From Gemmiger formicilis (GTDB taxonomy: Bacteria > Bacillota > Clostridia > Oscillospirales > Ruminococcaceae): a DNA stretch of 64,000 nt. Below the pieces are notes generated by a model. It had not been told where the DNA came from. It was given only the letters and a program-made list of their open reading frames with translations, and did not search any database. Below, one piece after another: positions 25,824-34,522 of the stretch (position 1 is its first letter; each line of letters opens with the position of its first letter). Made by a program: the position numbers and the translations under genes. The DNA is taken from positions 304,056 to 368,055 of the forward strand of contig NZ_WQOH01000014.1 of the NCBI RefSeq assembly GCF_018784445.1. The letters run 5' to 3'.

Positions 25824-27158
25824 TTAATCTTTCAGTGCAGCTTCCAGCTCGGCCTTGCGATCCTCATAGCCGGGCTTGCCAAGAAGGGCGAACATATTCT
25901 TCTTGTAGCTCTCAACGCCGGGCTGGTCAAACGGGTTGACGCTCAGCAGATAGCCGGAAATCGCGCAGGCTTTCCAGAAGAAATAAATCAACTCGCCGAC
26001 ATCATGCGCGGACAGGCTGTCAACTTCAATCAGGCCCAGAGGAACGCCGCCGTCGGTATGGGCGAGGATGGTGCCCTCCATAGCCTTGCGGTTGACGACG
26101 CTCATGTTCTGGTTTGCCAGGAAGTTCAGGCCGTCGAAGTTGCCCTCCAGCTCTTCAATATAGAAGTCGTTGCGGGTGTTCTTGATATCGACGTAAGTCT
26201 CAAACATGACGCGAGCGCCGTCCTGCAGGAACTGGCCCATGGAGTGCAGGTCGGTGGAGAAGATGCAGGAAGTGGGCATCAGGCCCTTCTGATCCTTGCC
26301 CTCGCTCTCGCCGAACAGCTGCTTGTACCACTCGTTCATCATTGTAAAGTCAGGCTCAAAGCAGGCCAGCGTCTCGACGCTCTTACCCTTGCGGTACAGG
26401 ATGTTGCGGGTCATGGCGTAGCGGTAAGCATCGTTGTCCATACTCAGCTTGCCAAACTTCTCGCGGCCTTCGGCAGCACCCTGCATCAGCTCGTTGATGT
26501 CGATACCGGCGCAAGCGATGGGCAGCAGACCAACAGCAGTCAGCACAGAGTAGCGGCCGCCGACGTCATCAGGAACAACGAAGGTGGGCCAGCCCTGCTC
26601 GGTGGCAAGCTGTTTCAGCGTGCCCTTAGCGCGGTCGGTGGTGGCGTAGATGCGCTTGTTGGCTTCCTCGACACCGACAGAATCTTCCAGCAGCTTGCGC
26701 AGCACGCGGAAGGCAAGGGCCGTCTCGGTGGTGGTGCCGGACTTGGAGATAACGTTGATGGAGAAACGCTTGCCCTTCGTCAGCTTGATGATATCGTTCA
26801 GCGCGGTGGGGCTGATGGTGTTGCCGCAGAAGTAGATTTTCAGGCCGTCATCGACCTCGTTGTGATACAGGCCCTTGACGGCCTCGACCACAGCGCGGGC
26901 ACCCAGGTAGGAGCCGCCGATACCGGCGACCAGCAGCACATCGGAATCGGAACGAATCTTCTGCGCAGCTTCTTTGATGCGGGCAAATTCTTCCTTGTCA
27001 TAAGTAACAGGCAGGTCCAGCCAACCCAAAAAGTCATTGCCGGCACCAGTCTTGGTTTCCAGCTGCTTGTGGGCTAACTCGACCTGCGGATAGATTGCCT
27101 CATATTCTTCAGGACGGATGAATTTTGCAAGATGCTTACCGTTAAAACTAACAGCCAT
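25824..27158 (-). CDS. pgi: Glucose-6-phosphate isomerase
   Basis: 444 residues from the ATG at 27158 (AGGAGG seven bases upstream); an in-frame upstream extension of 51 residues runs over the promoter and is rejected. It interconverts glucose-6-phosphate and fructose-6-phosphate. Substrate-binding blocks: [38 protein letters not shown], the [16 protein letters not shown] segment, and the C-terminal lysine in [14 protein letters not shown]. Length fits the short Firmicutes form. The P-loop gene follows on the same transcript. Confidence 0.97.
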   Translation of the reverse strand: MAVSFNGKHLAKFIRPEEYEAIYPQVELAHKQLETKTGAGNDFLGWLDLPVTYDKEEFARIKEAAQKIRSDSDVLLVAGIGGSYLGARAVVEAVKGLYHNEVDDGLKIYFCGNTISPTALNDIIKLTKGKRFSINVISKSGTTTETALAFRVLRKLLEDSVGVEEANKRIYATTDRAKGTLKQLATEQGWPTFVVPDDVGGRYSVLTAVGLLPIACAGIDINELMQGAAEGREKFGKLSMDNDAYRYAMTRNILYRKGKSVETLACFEPDFTMMNEWYKQLFGESEGKDQKGLMPTSCIFSTDLHSMGQFLQDGARVMFETYVDIKNTRNDFYIEELEGNFDGLNFLANQNMSVVNRKAMEGTILAHTDGGVPLGLIEVDSLSAHDVGELIYFFWKACAISGYLLSVNPFDQPGVESYKKNMFALLGKPGYEDRKAELEAALKD

Positions 27159-27191
27159 CTTTAACTCCTCCTTTGTTATTTTTATATCCCA

Positions 27192-27220
27192 ATGATACCG
27201 TTTTCTGTCGGTATTGTCAA
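27192..27220 (-). promoter_or_regulatory. Promoter of pgi
   Basis: TTGACA (27220-27215), 17-base spacer, TATCAT (27197-27192), 34 bases before the pgi start. Confidence 0.75.
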
Positions 27221-27268
27221 GCAAAAGCCGGGGTGTTTTTTCGACTTTTTCATGAAATTTGCACAAAA

Positions 27269-28444
27269 TCAATCCAAAGCCACCAGGCTTTGTGCCAATT
27301 TGCGGAAGCAATAGCCGAAACTTAACGCATCAACGTCCTGTGCTGCCGTGATGGGGTATGCCTGCACTTCCGCGCCGTTATTGCGTATCGTCACAGTACC
27401 GACAGTCTGCCCTGCCGTTACCGGGGCTTCCAGCTTTTCGGGCAGGTCGATAGCGGCTTCCAACGCCGTGCCCTCGCCCTTAGGCATCAGGCAGCGATTC
27501 GGGGCCGTATAGGTCAGTGTCACGGTTTCCGCAGTGCCGTGGGTGACGGACAGCGTCTGCGGCGCATCGTCGGGCAGCTCAGCGGCAGCGCTCTCATAGT
27601 GAGCAAAGCCGTAGTCCAACAGCGCACTGGCAGCCTGGAAACGCTCCTTGCCCGAGGCAGACCCCAGCACAACGGCAATCAGCCGCAGGCCGTCGCGCTC
27701 GGCACTGGCGGAGATGCAGACGCCCGCCTTGCCGGTGGTGCCGGTCTTCAGCCCCGTGATGCCGGAGTAGCTTTTCAGCAGTTTGTTGGTGTTGACCAAC
27801 TGCGTTGCGCCGCCGCGCAGAGTATCCATCCAGATGGAGCAGTAGTTCCGCACCTCGGCATGATGCAGGAGAATTTCGCGGCTCATGAGGGCCACATCCC
27901 GGGCTGACGAGAGGTGGCCTTCCTCGTCCAGGCCGCAGGCATTGGAAAAATGGGTGCTCGTCATGCCCAGCTCGGCGGCGCGGGTGTTCATCTGCTGGGC
28001 AAACGCCGTTTCACTGCCGCCGACATACTCGGCCACCGCCACAGCGGCATCGTTGGCGCTGGAAATACAGATGGCCTTGAGCATATCGTTAAGCGTCATC
28101 TGCTCGCCGGGTTCCAGCCATATCTGGCTGCCGCCCATGTGGTAGGCATGCTCACTGACCGGGACAAAATCGTCCAGGTGTATCTTCCCCGCTTCCAGTG
28201 CCTCAAAGGTCAGCAGCAGCGTCATAACTTTGGTGATGGACGCAATGGGGCGACGGTCGTCGGCGTTTTTCTCGTACAGCACTGTGCCGGAGTCCTCATC
28301 AATGAGGATAGCCGCCGCGCAGGGCACGTCAAAGTCGGCGATTGTGGCAGGGGTGATGCCTTCAGCGGACGCAGCAAACCCGCGCAGGATGGACAGCACC
28401 GCCAATACAAGGCAGAGCAAGAGAGTTATGACACGTTTTTTCAT
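27269..28444 (-). CDS. D-alanyl-D-alanine carboxypeptidase (DacF-type, class C-like PBP5 family)
   Basis: 391 residues. A signal peptide ([20 protein letters not shown]...FAASA) exports it. Peptidase S11 motifs: S69-I-T-K72, S129-A-N131 and K233-T-G235, so the active-site serine is S69. It trims the terminal D-Ala of peptidoglycan pentapeptides, limiting cross-linking. The C-terminal 130 residues form the beta-rich PBP5 domain; no clear amphipathic membrane anchor is seen at the end, though [18 protein letters not shown] is a weak candidate. Divergent from mtaB. Confidence 0.93.
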   Translation of the reverse strand: MKKRVITLLLCLVLAVLSILRGFAASAEGITPATIADFDVPCAAAILIDEDSGTVLYEKNADDRRPIASITKVMTLLLTFEALEAGKIHLDDFVPVSEHAYHMGGSQIWLEPGEQMTLNDMLKAICISSANDAAVAVAEYVGGSETAFAQQMNTRAAELGMTSTHFSNACGLDEEGHLSSARDVALMSREILLHHAEVRNYCSIWMDTLRGGATQLVNTNKLLKSYSGITGLKTGTTGKAGVCISASAERDGLRLIAVVLGSASGKERFQAASALLDYGFAHYESAAAELPDDAPQTLSVTHGTAETVTLTYTAPNRCLMPKGEGTALEAAIDLPEKLEAPVTAGQTVGTVTIRNNGAEVQAYPITAAQDVDALSFGYCFRKLAQSLVALD

Positions 28445-28507
28445 GGCAGCACACCTCCGGCGGAAATCGCTTTGTCTAAAGCTATGCGGCGGCGCCTGGA
28501 ATTAGTA

Positions 28508-28536
28508 TTGCGCTTTCGTGGTTTTTCTATTATAAT
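28508..28536 (+). promoter_or_regulatory. Promoter of mtaB
   Basis: TTGCGC (28508-28513), 17-base spacer, TATAAT (28531-28536), 36 bases before mtaB. Confidence 0.75.
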
Positions 28537-28559
28537 AGGAAAGCTATTCTATATGTAAA
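28529..28559 (-). promoter_or_regulatory. Possible divergent promoter of the carboxypeptidase gene
   Basis: TTTACA (28559-28554), 19-base spacer, TATAAT (28534-28529). The -10 lies in TATTATAATA, a palindrome shared with the mtaB -10. The 19-base spacing is poor, so confidence is modest. Confidence 0.4.
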
Positions 28560-28571
28560 GGACACAAAACC

Positions 28572-29870
28572 ATGCGGGTAACTTTTTACACCTTGGGCTG
28601 CAAGGTAAATCAGAACGAAACCGGCGCACTGGCACAGCTGTTTGAGGAAAACGGCTACACCGTCGTCTCCAACGAGGAAGGGGCCGATGTCTATATCGTC
28701 AACAGCTGCACCGTCACGAATTTCGGTGATCAGAAAAGCCGTAAGTGGCTGCGCCGCGCCAAGCGCGAGAACCCCGGCGCGGTGACGGTGTTGACCGGCT
28801 GCTATCCCCAGGCTTTCCCCGAGGAGGCCGCCGAGATCGCCGAGGCTGACGTTGTGACCGGCTCCGGCAACCGGCACGCGATTCTGGCCGATGTGCAGAA
28901 GGTGCTGAACGGCGAGGAGGAGCGCGTGGTAGATATCCGTCCCCACGAGAAGGGAGAACGGTTTGAAGAACTGCCCATGGATAAGTTTGCCGAGCACACC
29001 CGCGCCTTTGTCAAGGTCGAGGATGGCTGCAACCGCCGCTGTGCCTACTGCGTCATTCCCCGCGCCCGCGGCCCGGTGCGCAGCCGAGACGAGGCCAGCG
29101 TGCTGGAAGAACTGCGCCGTCTGTCCGACGCAGGCTATAAAGAGGTCGTGCTGACGGCCATCAGCCTGCCCAGCTACGGCACCGACAGCGGCACAAGCCT
29201 GGTGGAACTGATTGAGAAAGCCGCCGAGGTACCTGGCATTGAGCGTATCCGCCTTGGCAGCCTGGACCCGGATATGCTGCACGACGAGGATATTCTCCGG
29301 ATGGCGGGCGTGAAAAAACTCTGCCCGCAGTTCCATTTGAGCCTGCAAAGCGGCTGCGATAAGACGCTGCGCGCCATGCGCCGCCCCTACACCACGGCCC
29401 AGTACGCCGACATTGCCGCCAAACTGCGGGAAGCCTTCGGTGCGGAGAAGGTCAGCTTTACGACCGACGTCATTGTCGGTTTTCCCGGTGAGACCGAGGA
29501 AGACTTTGAAGCCAGCATGGCTTTCGTGACCGGGATGCAATTTTTGAAGGTACACGTGTTCCCCTACTCCCGCCGTGAGGGAACAGCCGCGTATGACTTC
29601 CCCGGCCAGGTGCCAGAGCACGAGAAGGAATCCCGCAGCCGCCGTATGACCGCCGCTGTGGAGGAAGTACGCGCCGCCGAGGTGGCCGCCATGCAGGGCC
29701 GCACGGCCAGTGTACTGCTGGAAACGCCGCTGTCCAACACGCTGTTCACCGGCTACACCAAGCAGTACCTGCCGGTGCTGGTCAGCGCCCCCGGGCACAA
29801 AACCGGGGATATTGTGGATGTGACGCTGGGAGCGTGGGACGGCAAACGCTGCCGGGCGGAGAGTATCTGA
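28572..29870 (+). CDS. mtaB: tRNA t6A37 methylthiotransferase MtaB
   Basis: 432 residues. Adds a methylthio group to t6A37 of tRNAs reading ANN codons. N-terminal UPF0004 domain with cluster cysteines in TLGCKVNQNE (C10), NSCTVT and TGCYPQ; the radical SAM motif CNRRCAYC places C153, C157 and C160; a TRAM domain ends the protein (FTGYTKQYLPVLVSAP...). TLGCKVNQ is typical of MtaB, not MiaB. AAAGGA lies ten bases before the ATG. It is alone on its transcript, facing a dispersed palindrome. Confidence 0.95.
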   Translation: MRVTFYTLGCKVNQNETGALAQLFEENGYTVVSNEEGADVYIVNSCTVTNFGDQKSRKWLRRAKRENPGAVTVLTGCYPQAFPEEAAEIAEADVVTGSGNRHAILADVQKVLNGEEERVVDIRPHEKGERFEELPMDKFAEHTRAFVKVEDGCNRRCAYCVIPRARGPVRSRDEASVLEELRRLSDAGYKEVVLTAISLPSYGTDSGTSLVELIEKAAEVPGIERIRLGSLDPDMLHDEDILRMAGVKKLCPQFHLSLQSGCDKTLRAMRRPYTTAQYADIAAKLREAFGAEKVSFTTDVIVGFPGETEEDFEASMAFVTGMQFLKVHVFPYSRREGTAAYDFPGQVPEHEKESRSRRMTAAVEEVRAAEVAAMQGRTASVLLETPLSNTLFTGYTKQYLPVLVSAPGHKTGDIVDVTLGAWDGKRCRAESI

Positions 29871-29883
29871 TAGCTACATATTT

Positions 29884-29910
29884 GTAGGGGCGAACAATGT
29901 TCGACCCTAC
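29884..29910. repeat. Short intergenic palindrome (GTAGGG family)
   Basis: GTAGGGGCGAAC and GTTCGACCCTAC form an imperfect 12-bp inverted repeat around AAT, 14 bases after mtaB. No T-run follows, so it is a weak terminator at best. Confidence 0.55.
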
Positions 29911-29966
29911 ATTTACTGCGAAGCAAAAAATATGCTTATTTTTCCTGTTTTTTGTTGCCTGTCCTC

Positions 29967-29995
29967 TTGCAAAAAGCATGGATTTTTGGTAAAAT
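29967..29995 (+). promoter_or_regulatory. Promoter of the [FeFe] hydrogenase gene
   Basis: TTGCAA (29967-29972), 17-base spacer, TAAAAT (29990-29995), with a TGG extension just before the -10. The 65-base leader contains the small hairpin GCGGG-TATG-CCCGC (30006-30019). Confidence 0.65.
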
Positions 29996-30068
29996 TTTAA
30001 CAGGAGCGGGTATGCCCGCCGATAAGTCCATTTAAGAGCAAACGGAGCAAAAAAAAGGAGCAATTAGA

Positions 30069-31592
30069 ATGAGAGGCATTTACACCCCCGTAACGGATAT
30101 CCGTCGCAAGGTGTTCACTGAGGTTGCCCGCATGGCCTATGAGGTCAACGAGCTTTCCGATTACGAGCAGCTGATGCGTGAGCTGCCCTTCAAGATCATC
30201 CCCGGCGAGGAGAAATCCCTGCGTAGCAGTATCTTCCTGGAGAGAGCCATCATCTCTGAGCGTGTCCGCCTGGCTATGGGTATGTCCCTGCGCCCGCTGG
30301 ACGAGAGCGTCCCTGCCAGCGAGGGTCTGGAGCACAGCGTCATCGCAGACAAGTACTACGAGCCGCCGCTGATCAACGTCATCAAGTTTGCCTGCAACGC
30401 CTGCCCGGAGAAGGTCATCAAGGTCACGGCCATGTGCCAGGGCTGTCTGGCGCATCCCTGCCAGGAGGTCTGCCCCAAGCACGCCATCAGCTTCCGCAAC
30501 GGCAAGAGCCACATTGACCAGAGCCTGTGCGTCAAGTGCGGCCGCTGCGTCAACAGCTGCCCCTACAGCGCCATTGTCAAGACCGAGCGTCCCTGCGCCG
30601 CCGCCTGCGGCATGGGCGCGATCCACTCTGACGAGCACGGCCGTGCCGAGATCGATTACGATAAGTGCGTTTCCTGCGGTATGTGCCTTGTCAACTGCCC
30701 CTTCGGCGCTATCGTCGACAAGGGCCAGATCTTCCAGCTGATCCAGTCCATCAAGCGCGGTGACGAGGTCGTTGCCATCGTCGCCCCCGCCTTCATCAAC
30801 CAGTTCCCCGGTATGACCCCCGCCAAACTGAAGGAGGCTATGCGTCAGCTGGGCTTCGCCGATGTGGCCGAGGTCGCTATCGGTGCCGATTTGTGCACCA
30901 TCGACGAGGCGAAGGACTTCATGGAGGAAGTTCCCGCCAAGATCCCGTTCATGGGCACGTCCTGCTGCCCCGCGTGGAGCGTTATGGCGAAGAAGCTGTT
31001 CCCCCAGCAGGCTGAGTGCATCAGCATGGCCATGACCCCGATGGTCCTGACCGCCCGCCTCATCAAGAAGGAAAAGCCCAACGCCCGCATCTGCTTCGTC
31101 GGCCCCTGCGCCGCCAAGAAGCTGGAAGCCAGCCGTCGCTCCGTCCGCAGTGAGGTCGACTTTGTGCTGACCTTTGAGGAACTGATGGGCCTGTTCGAGG
31201 CGAAGGCTGTCAACTTTGCGGACCTGTCCGACAACCCGGAGGATGCCTTCAATAGCGCCAGTGCTGATGCCCGTGGCTTTGCAGCTTCCGGCGGTGTTGC
31301 CCAGGCTGTTGTCAACGCCATCAAGAAGATGGATCCCGACCGCGAGGTCAAGGTCATGAGCGCCCAGGGTCTGGCCGACTGCAAGAAGATGATGATGATG
31401 GCCAAGGCCGGCAAGTACAATGGCTACCTGCTGGAAGGCATGGCCTGTCCGGGCGGCTGCATTGCCGGTGCCGGTACGCTGGCTGACCCCGCCAAGAGCG
31501 TGGCTATGCTGAACAAGTACAAGAGCGAAGCCACCATGAAGGTCGCCACCGAGACCCCGTATCAGGATTCTCTCGACCTGTTGCACTACTAA
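30069..31592 (+). CDS. Monomeric [FeFe] hydrogenase, group B type
   Basis: 507 residues. The H-cluster motifs are in order: L1 TSCCPAW (296-302), L2 GPCAAKKLE (345-353) and L3 EGMACPGGCIAG (456-467). Before them lie many cysteines: CNACP, CQGCLAHPCQEVCP, CVKCGRCVNSCP, CAAACGMG and CVSCGMCLVNCP, at least two classical 4Fe-4S ferredoxin sites plus extra clusters. The N-terminal 100 residues lack the 2Fe-2S domain of group A enzymes, and L2 begins G-P-C rather than M-P-C; this fits group B. It would make or take up H2 with ferredoxin, disposing of fermentation electrons. No maturation genes (hydE, F, G) are nearby. GGAG lies ten bases before the ATG. Confidence 0.9.
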   Translation: MRGIYTPVTDIRRKVFTEVARMAYEVNELSDYEQLMRELPFKIIPGEEKSLRSSIFLERAIISERVRLAMGMSLRPLDESVPASEGLEHSVIADKYYEPPLINVIKFACNACPEKVIKVTAMCQGCLAHPCQEVCPKHAISFRNGKSHIDQSLCVKCGRCVNSCPYSAIVKTERPCAAACGMGAIHSDEHGRAEIDYDKCVSCGMCLVNCPFGAIVDKGQIFQLIQSIKRGDEVVAIVAPAFINQFPGMTPAKLKEAMRQLGFADVAEVAIGADLCTIDEAKDFMEEVPAKIPFMGTSCCPAWSVMAKKLFPQQAECISMAMTPMVLTARLIKKEKPNARICFVGPCAAKKLEASRRSVRSEVDFVLTFEELMGLFEAKAVNFADLSDNPEDAFNSASADARGFAASGGVAQAVVNAIKKMDPDREVKVMSAQGLADCKKMMMMAKAGKYNGYLLEGMACPGGCIAGAGTLADPAKSVAMLNKYKSEATMKVATETPYQDSLDLLHY

Positions 31593-31605
31593 TTTGTAAA
31601 TAGAA

Positions 31606-31646
31606 ACTGCCCTGTGGAGTGAATGACTCCACAGGGCAGTTTTTGT
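31606..31646 (+). terminator. Terminator of the hydrogenase gene
   Basis: ACTGCCCTGTGGAGT pairs perfectly with ACTCCACAGGGCAGT around five bases, followed by TTTTTG. Confidence 0.93.
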
Positions 31647-31660
31647 TTTGGGGTGGCGGT

Positions 31661-31712
31661 TGGTTTGCGGGCCGATGCTTGTCATCCGCCCGGGACGTCG
31701 AGGACGCCCCTA
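31661..31712. repeat. Intergenic repeat (GTAGGGGCG family) overlapping the rlmH stop
   Basis: Contains GGGCCGATGCTTGTCATCCG, CCCGGGACGTCGAGGACGCC and ends CCCCTAC. Read from the minus strand it begins GTAGGGGCGTCC, and its TAG is the stop codon of rlmH. Words are shared with 11632-11699 and 13253-13280. Confidence 0.55.
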
Positions 31713-32195
31713 CTTATGGTATTTCATCCCTGCATTGATGGTGCAGGCGCGATAGAGCTGCTCTGTCAGGACCAGGCGAGCCAGTTGGTGGGGCAATGTG
31801 ATACGCCCCAGACTGATGCGGGCCTGCGCGGCACGCTTGACGCTGTCGTCCAACCCATGGGAGGAGCCGATGACAAACGCCATATACCCTGCGCCGCTCA
31901 TGGCACGCTCAGCAATCATGGCAGCCAGGTCCTCGCTGGACACCTGCCTGCCCTCGACACAGAGGGCAACAAGATACGCCCCCTTGCGCACGCTGGCTAA
32001 AATCGTCTCTCCCTCCTTTTGCAGGGCTTTGGCAATCTGCTTATCGCTGGCGTTTTTGTCGGCAATCTGCACCTCCGGCAGCTCGATAATGCGGAAATTG
32101 CAGAAACCACCCAGCCGCTTCTGATATTCGGCTACACCCTGCGCGAAGTAGGCGGCGTTCATCTTGCCAATGGCAATCAAATCAATATTCTGCAT
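31710..32195 (-). CDS. rlmH: 23S rRNA pseudouridine-1915 N3-methyltransferase
   Basis: 161 residues, full length. SPOUT-class methyltransferase acting on the 70S ribosome. The trefoil-knot binding site is visible: CVEGRQVSSEDLA, FVIGSSHGLDDSVKRAAQ (the family has F-x-I-G-G-x-x-G here, this copy has GSSHG), and ISLGRITLPHQLARLVLTEQLYRA near the end, finishing NAGMKYHK. The stop lies inside a dispersed repeat. It follows the WalJ-like gene by 14 bases. Confidence 0.96.
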   Translation of the reverse strand: MQNIDLIAIGKMNAAYFAQGVAEYQKRLGGFCNFRIIELPEVQIADKNASDKQIAKALQKEGETILASVRKGAYLVALCVEGRQVSSEDLAAMIAERAMSGAGYMAFVIGSSHGLDDSVKRAAQARISLGRITLPHQLARLVLTEQLYRACTINAGMKYHK

Positions 32196-32209
32196 GGTCT
32201 TCCCCCCGC

Positions 32210-32998
32210 TTAAAATTCAATGTAGGGGCTGACTTCGCTGCGGTGCTGCGCCTGAATCAGCACATCCCGCCCGGGCTGGATGCCCGCTGCCAGCAGCACG
32301 TTATAGACCGTAGTCAGCGCCAGCTCCGGCGAGTTGTTCGTCTGGCTCAAATGGCAGAGGGCAAACTTTTTGCAGCCGTCCTGGATTAGGTCAAGAATTT
32401 CCGCCGCGCAGGCCTTGTTGTCCAAGTGGCCCCGGTCGCTGGCAATGCGGACTTTCAAATAGTAGGGATACGGCCCGCCGTGCAGGCTGAAAGCGTCGTA
32501 GTTGGCCTCCAGCGCTACCAGGTCACACCCGATCAGGTTATCCTGTACGACCGGCGTCAGATAGCCAAGGTCAGTGGCAAGGGCCATCACATGGCCGTCC
32601 GTTGCGCGGATGCGGTAACCGCAGCAGGGCACGTCATGGCTGGTGGGAAAAGATGTCACGGTAAACTCACCAATTTCCAGCGTCTGGCCGTCCACCGGAA
32701 TTGCATCCACCGTAGGCGGGATGGTTCCCCTGGATTGCAGGGTATCCAGCGTATCCGCGCAGCCGTACAGCGGGGTGGGATATTTTTTCAGGAAGGTGTC
32801 CAGCCCGGCGACGTGGTCGGAGTGCTCGTGCGTGATGAGGATGCCAGCACAGTCGCTGACGGCCAGTCCCAGGGATTTCAGCGCAGTCAGAGTTGTTCGG
32901 CAGCTTTTGCCCATATCGATGAGCAGATATTGGTCGCCGCAGCGCACCAGCCCACAGTTGCCGGAGGAGCCAGAATACAAGGTGGTAAAATATGCCAT
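32210..32998 (-). CDS. Metallo-beta-lactamase-fold hydrolase, WalJ/YycJ-like
   Basis: 262 residues. The dinuclear metal motif is THEHSDHVAG near 56-65, with a later aspartate in ALATDLGYLT and histidines in DRGHLDN and LCHLSQTNNSP. The start FTTLYSGSSGNCGLV is typical of YycJ/WalJ proteins, exonuclease-like enzymes linked to cell division and mutation avoidance in bacilli. The usual walK/walR genes are not here; instead it lies between murA and rlmH. A terminator hairpin sits 24-48 bases before its start with no promoter between. Confidence 0.85.
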   Translation of the reverse strand: MAYFTTLYSGSSGNCGLVRCGDQYLLIDMGKSCRTTLTALKSLGLAVSDCAGILITHEHSDHVAGLDTFLKKYPTPLYGCADTLDTLQSRGTIPPTVDAIPVDGQTLEIGEFTVTSFPTSHDVPCCGYRIRATDGHVMALATDLGYLTPVVQDNLIGCDLVALEANYDAFSLHGGPYPYYLKVRIASDRGHLDNKACAAEILDLIQDGCKKFALCHLSQTNNSPELALTTVYNVLLAAGIQPGRDVLIQAQHRSEVSPYIEF

Positions 32999-33021
32999 TT
33001 GTCTGTCCTAACGCTTTCCAT

Positions 33022-33046
33022 AAAAATTGGGCCGCCTAAGCGGCCC
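33022..33046 (-). terminator. Terminator between murA and the WalJ-like gene
   Basis: GGGCCGC pairs with GCGGCCC around four bases, followed on the minus strand by AATTTTTA. It lies 10 bases after murA and 24 before the next gene. Confidence 0.8.
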
Positions 33047-33055
33047 AGAAGTTTT

Positions 33056-34339
33056 TTACATTGCCCGGCTCACGGCATTGGCCGGAATTTCCACACGACG
33101 GATATCTGCGCCCAGGGCCTGCAGTTTCTCCACAATGTTCTCATAGCCGCGCTCGATGTGGATGGTCTCATCCACTTCGCTTGTGCCGTCGGCTGCCAGC
33201 GCAGCCATGACCATGGCGGCACCGGCACGCAGGTCAGTAGCTCGCAGCGGCGCGGGGTGTAGTTCCTTGACGCCCTCAATGACGGCGACCTGGCCATCCA
33301 CCTGGATGTTTGCACCCATGTGGATCAACTCATCCACATAGCGGAAACGGTTTTCCCAGATGCCCTCGGTCACGATGGAAGTACCTTTGGCAAGGGTCAG
33401 CAGCGCCGTCATCAGCGGCTGCATATCCGTCGGGAAGCCGGGGTGCGGCATCGTCTTGAGTTTCAGTGGACGTAGCTCACCGGTGCGGGTGATGCGCAGG
33501 GCATCGTCAAATTCCTCCACCTCGCAGCCTGCGGCACGAAGCTTGGCCGTGATAGGCTCCATATGCTTGGGGATGACGTTGTGCAGCGTGATATTGCCCT
33601 TGGTGATGGCGGCGGCTACCATGTAGCTGCCGGCCTCGATCTGATCCGGGATGATAGAGTAGTTACAGCCGTGCAGCTGCTTGACGCCGTGGATTTTGAT
33701 AACATCCGTACCGGCGCCATGTACATCTGCGCCCATCATGTTCAGGAAGTTGGCAAGGTCAACGATGTGCGGCTCACGTGCGACGTTTTCAAGGATCGTA
33801 GTGCCTTCAGCCAGAACGGCCGCCAACATAGCGTTCATCGTCGCGCCGACGGAGACTGTGTCAAAGAACACATGGCCGCCGACAAGGTGATTCGACTTGA
33901 CATGGATTTGACCGTACTCCACCGAATCCTCGGCCCCGAAGGCGTTGAATGCCTTCAAGTGTTGGTCGATGGGGCGCGGACCCAGGTTACATCCGCCCGG
34001 CATGGCGACCTGCCCCGCCCCAAAGCGGCCCAGCAGTGCGCCAAGGAAGTAGTAGCTGGCACGCATCTGGCGAGACAGCTCATTGGAGACTTCGGTGCTG
34101 TCAATATGCGTCGTATCGATCTCATAGGTGCTGCGGCTGACCATGCGGATGCTGGCACCTAGCTCGCTCAATATCTGCAGCGACGCCATAACGTCGCTGA
34201 TGCAGGGAAGATTTTCAATCAGGCATTTTCCGCCCGCTAAAATCGTGGCAGGCAGTATGGCAACTGCGGCGTTTTTGGCACCGCCAATGTTGACATCGCC
34301 GACCAGCGGCTTGCCCCCGCGAATAACGTATTTTTCCAA
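33056..34339 (-). CDS. murA: UDP-N-acetylglucosamine 1-carboxyvinyltransferase
   Basis: 427 residues. First committed step of peptidoglycan synthesis, adding enolpyruvate from PEP to UDP-GlcNAc. GGAKNAAVAILPATIL holds the catalytic lysine near 22; the fosfomycin-target cysteine is C117 in MPGGCNLGPRPIDQH; HPGFPTDMQPLMTALLTLA near 300 and GYENIVEKLQALGADIRR at the end are standard. Because the cysteine is present, fosfomycin sensitivity is expected. AAAGGAGAGC lies upstream of the ATG. Confidence 0.97.
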   Translation of the reverse strand: MEKYVIRGGKPLVGDVNIGGAKNAAVAILPATILAGGKCLIENLPCISDVMASLQILSELGASIRMVSRSTYEIDTTHIDSTEVSNELSRQMRASYYFLGALLGRFGAGQVAMPGGCNLGPRPIDQHLKAFNAFGAEDSVEYGQIHVKSNHLVGGHVFFDTVSVGATMNAMLAAVLAEGTTILENVAREPHIVDLANFLNMMGADVHGAGTDVIKIHGVKQLHGCNYSIIPDQIEAGSYMVAAAITKGNITLHNVIPKHMEPITAKLRAAGCEVEEFDDALRITRTGELRPLKLKTMPHPGFPTDMQPLMTALLTLAKGTSIVTEGIWENRFRYVDELIHMGANIQVDGQVAVIEGVKELHPAPLRATDLRAGAAMVMAALAADGTSEVDETIHIERGYENIVEKLQALGADIRRVEIPANAVSRAM

Positions 34340-34415
34340 GTGTAGCTCTCCTTTGTGCAGCGGTTCGCCGTCAACCCTCTGTCAGACAGCGTTCCAATAG
34401 TACACACTTTACATG

Positions 34416-34444
34416 ATTATACAACATTTTGCGGTGATTGAAAA
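34416..34444 (-). promoter_or_regulatory. Promoter of murA
   Basis: TTTTCA (34444-34439), 17-base spacer, TATAAT (34421-34416), with a TG extension before the -10. The leader is about 70 bases. Confidence 0.65.
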
Positions 34445-34522
34445 GTCCTGTTCTACCCATTTGCAAAATTTTTGTGAAACAGTACAAGATGTGCTTGTTT
34501 TCGACAGCACTTTCAAGCCAAA

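Noticed and set aside
25284..27077. 597-codon open frame opposite pgi and the P-loop gene
   Set aside because: Spans two real genes and their terminator on the other strand; composition is typical of antisense translation.
29997..31685. 562-codon open frame on the minus strand opposite the hydrogenase
   Set aside because: The plus strand has the promoter, ribosome site, terminator and H-cluster motifs; the minus frame is a shadow.
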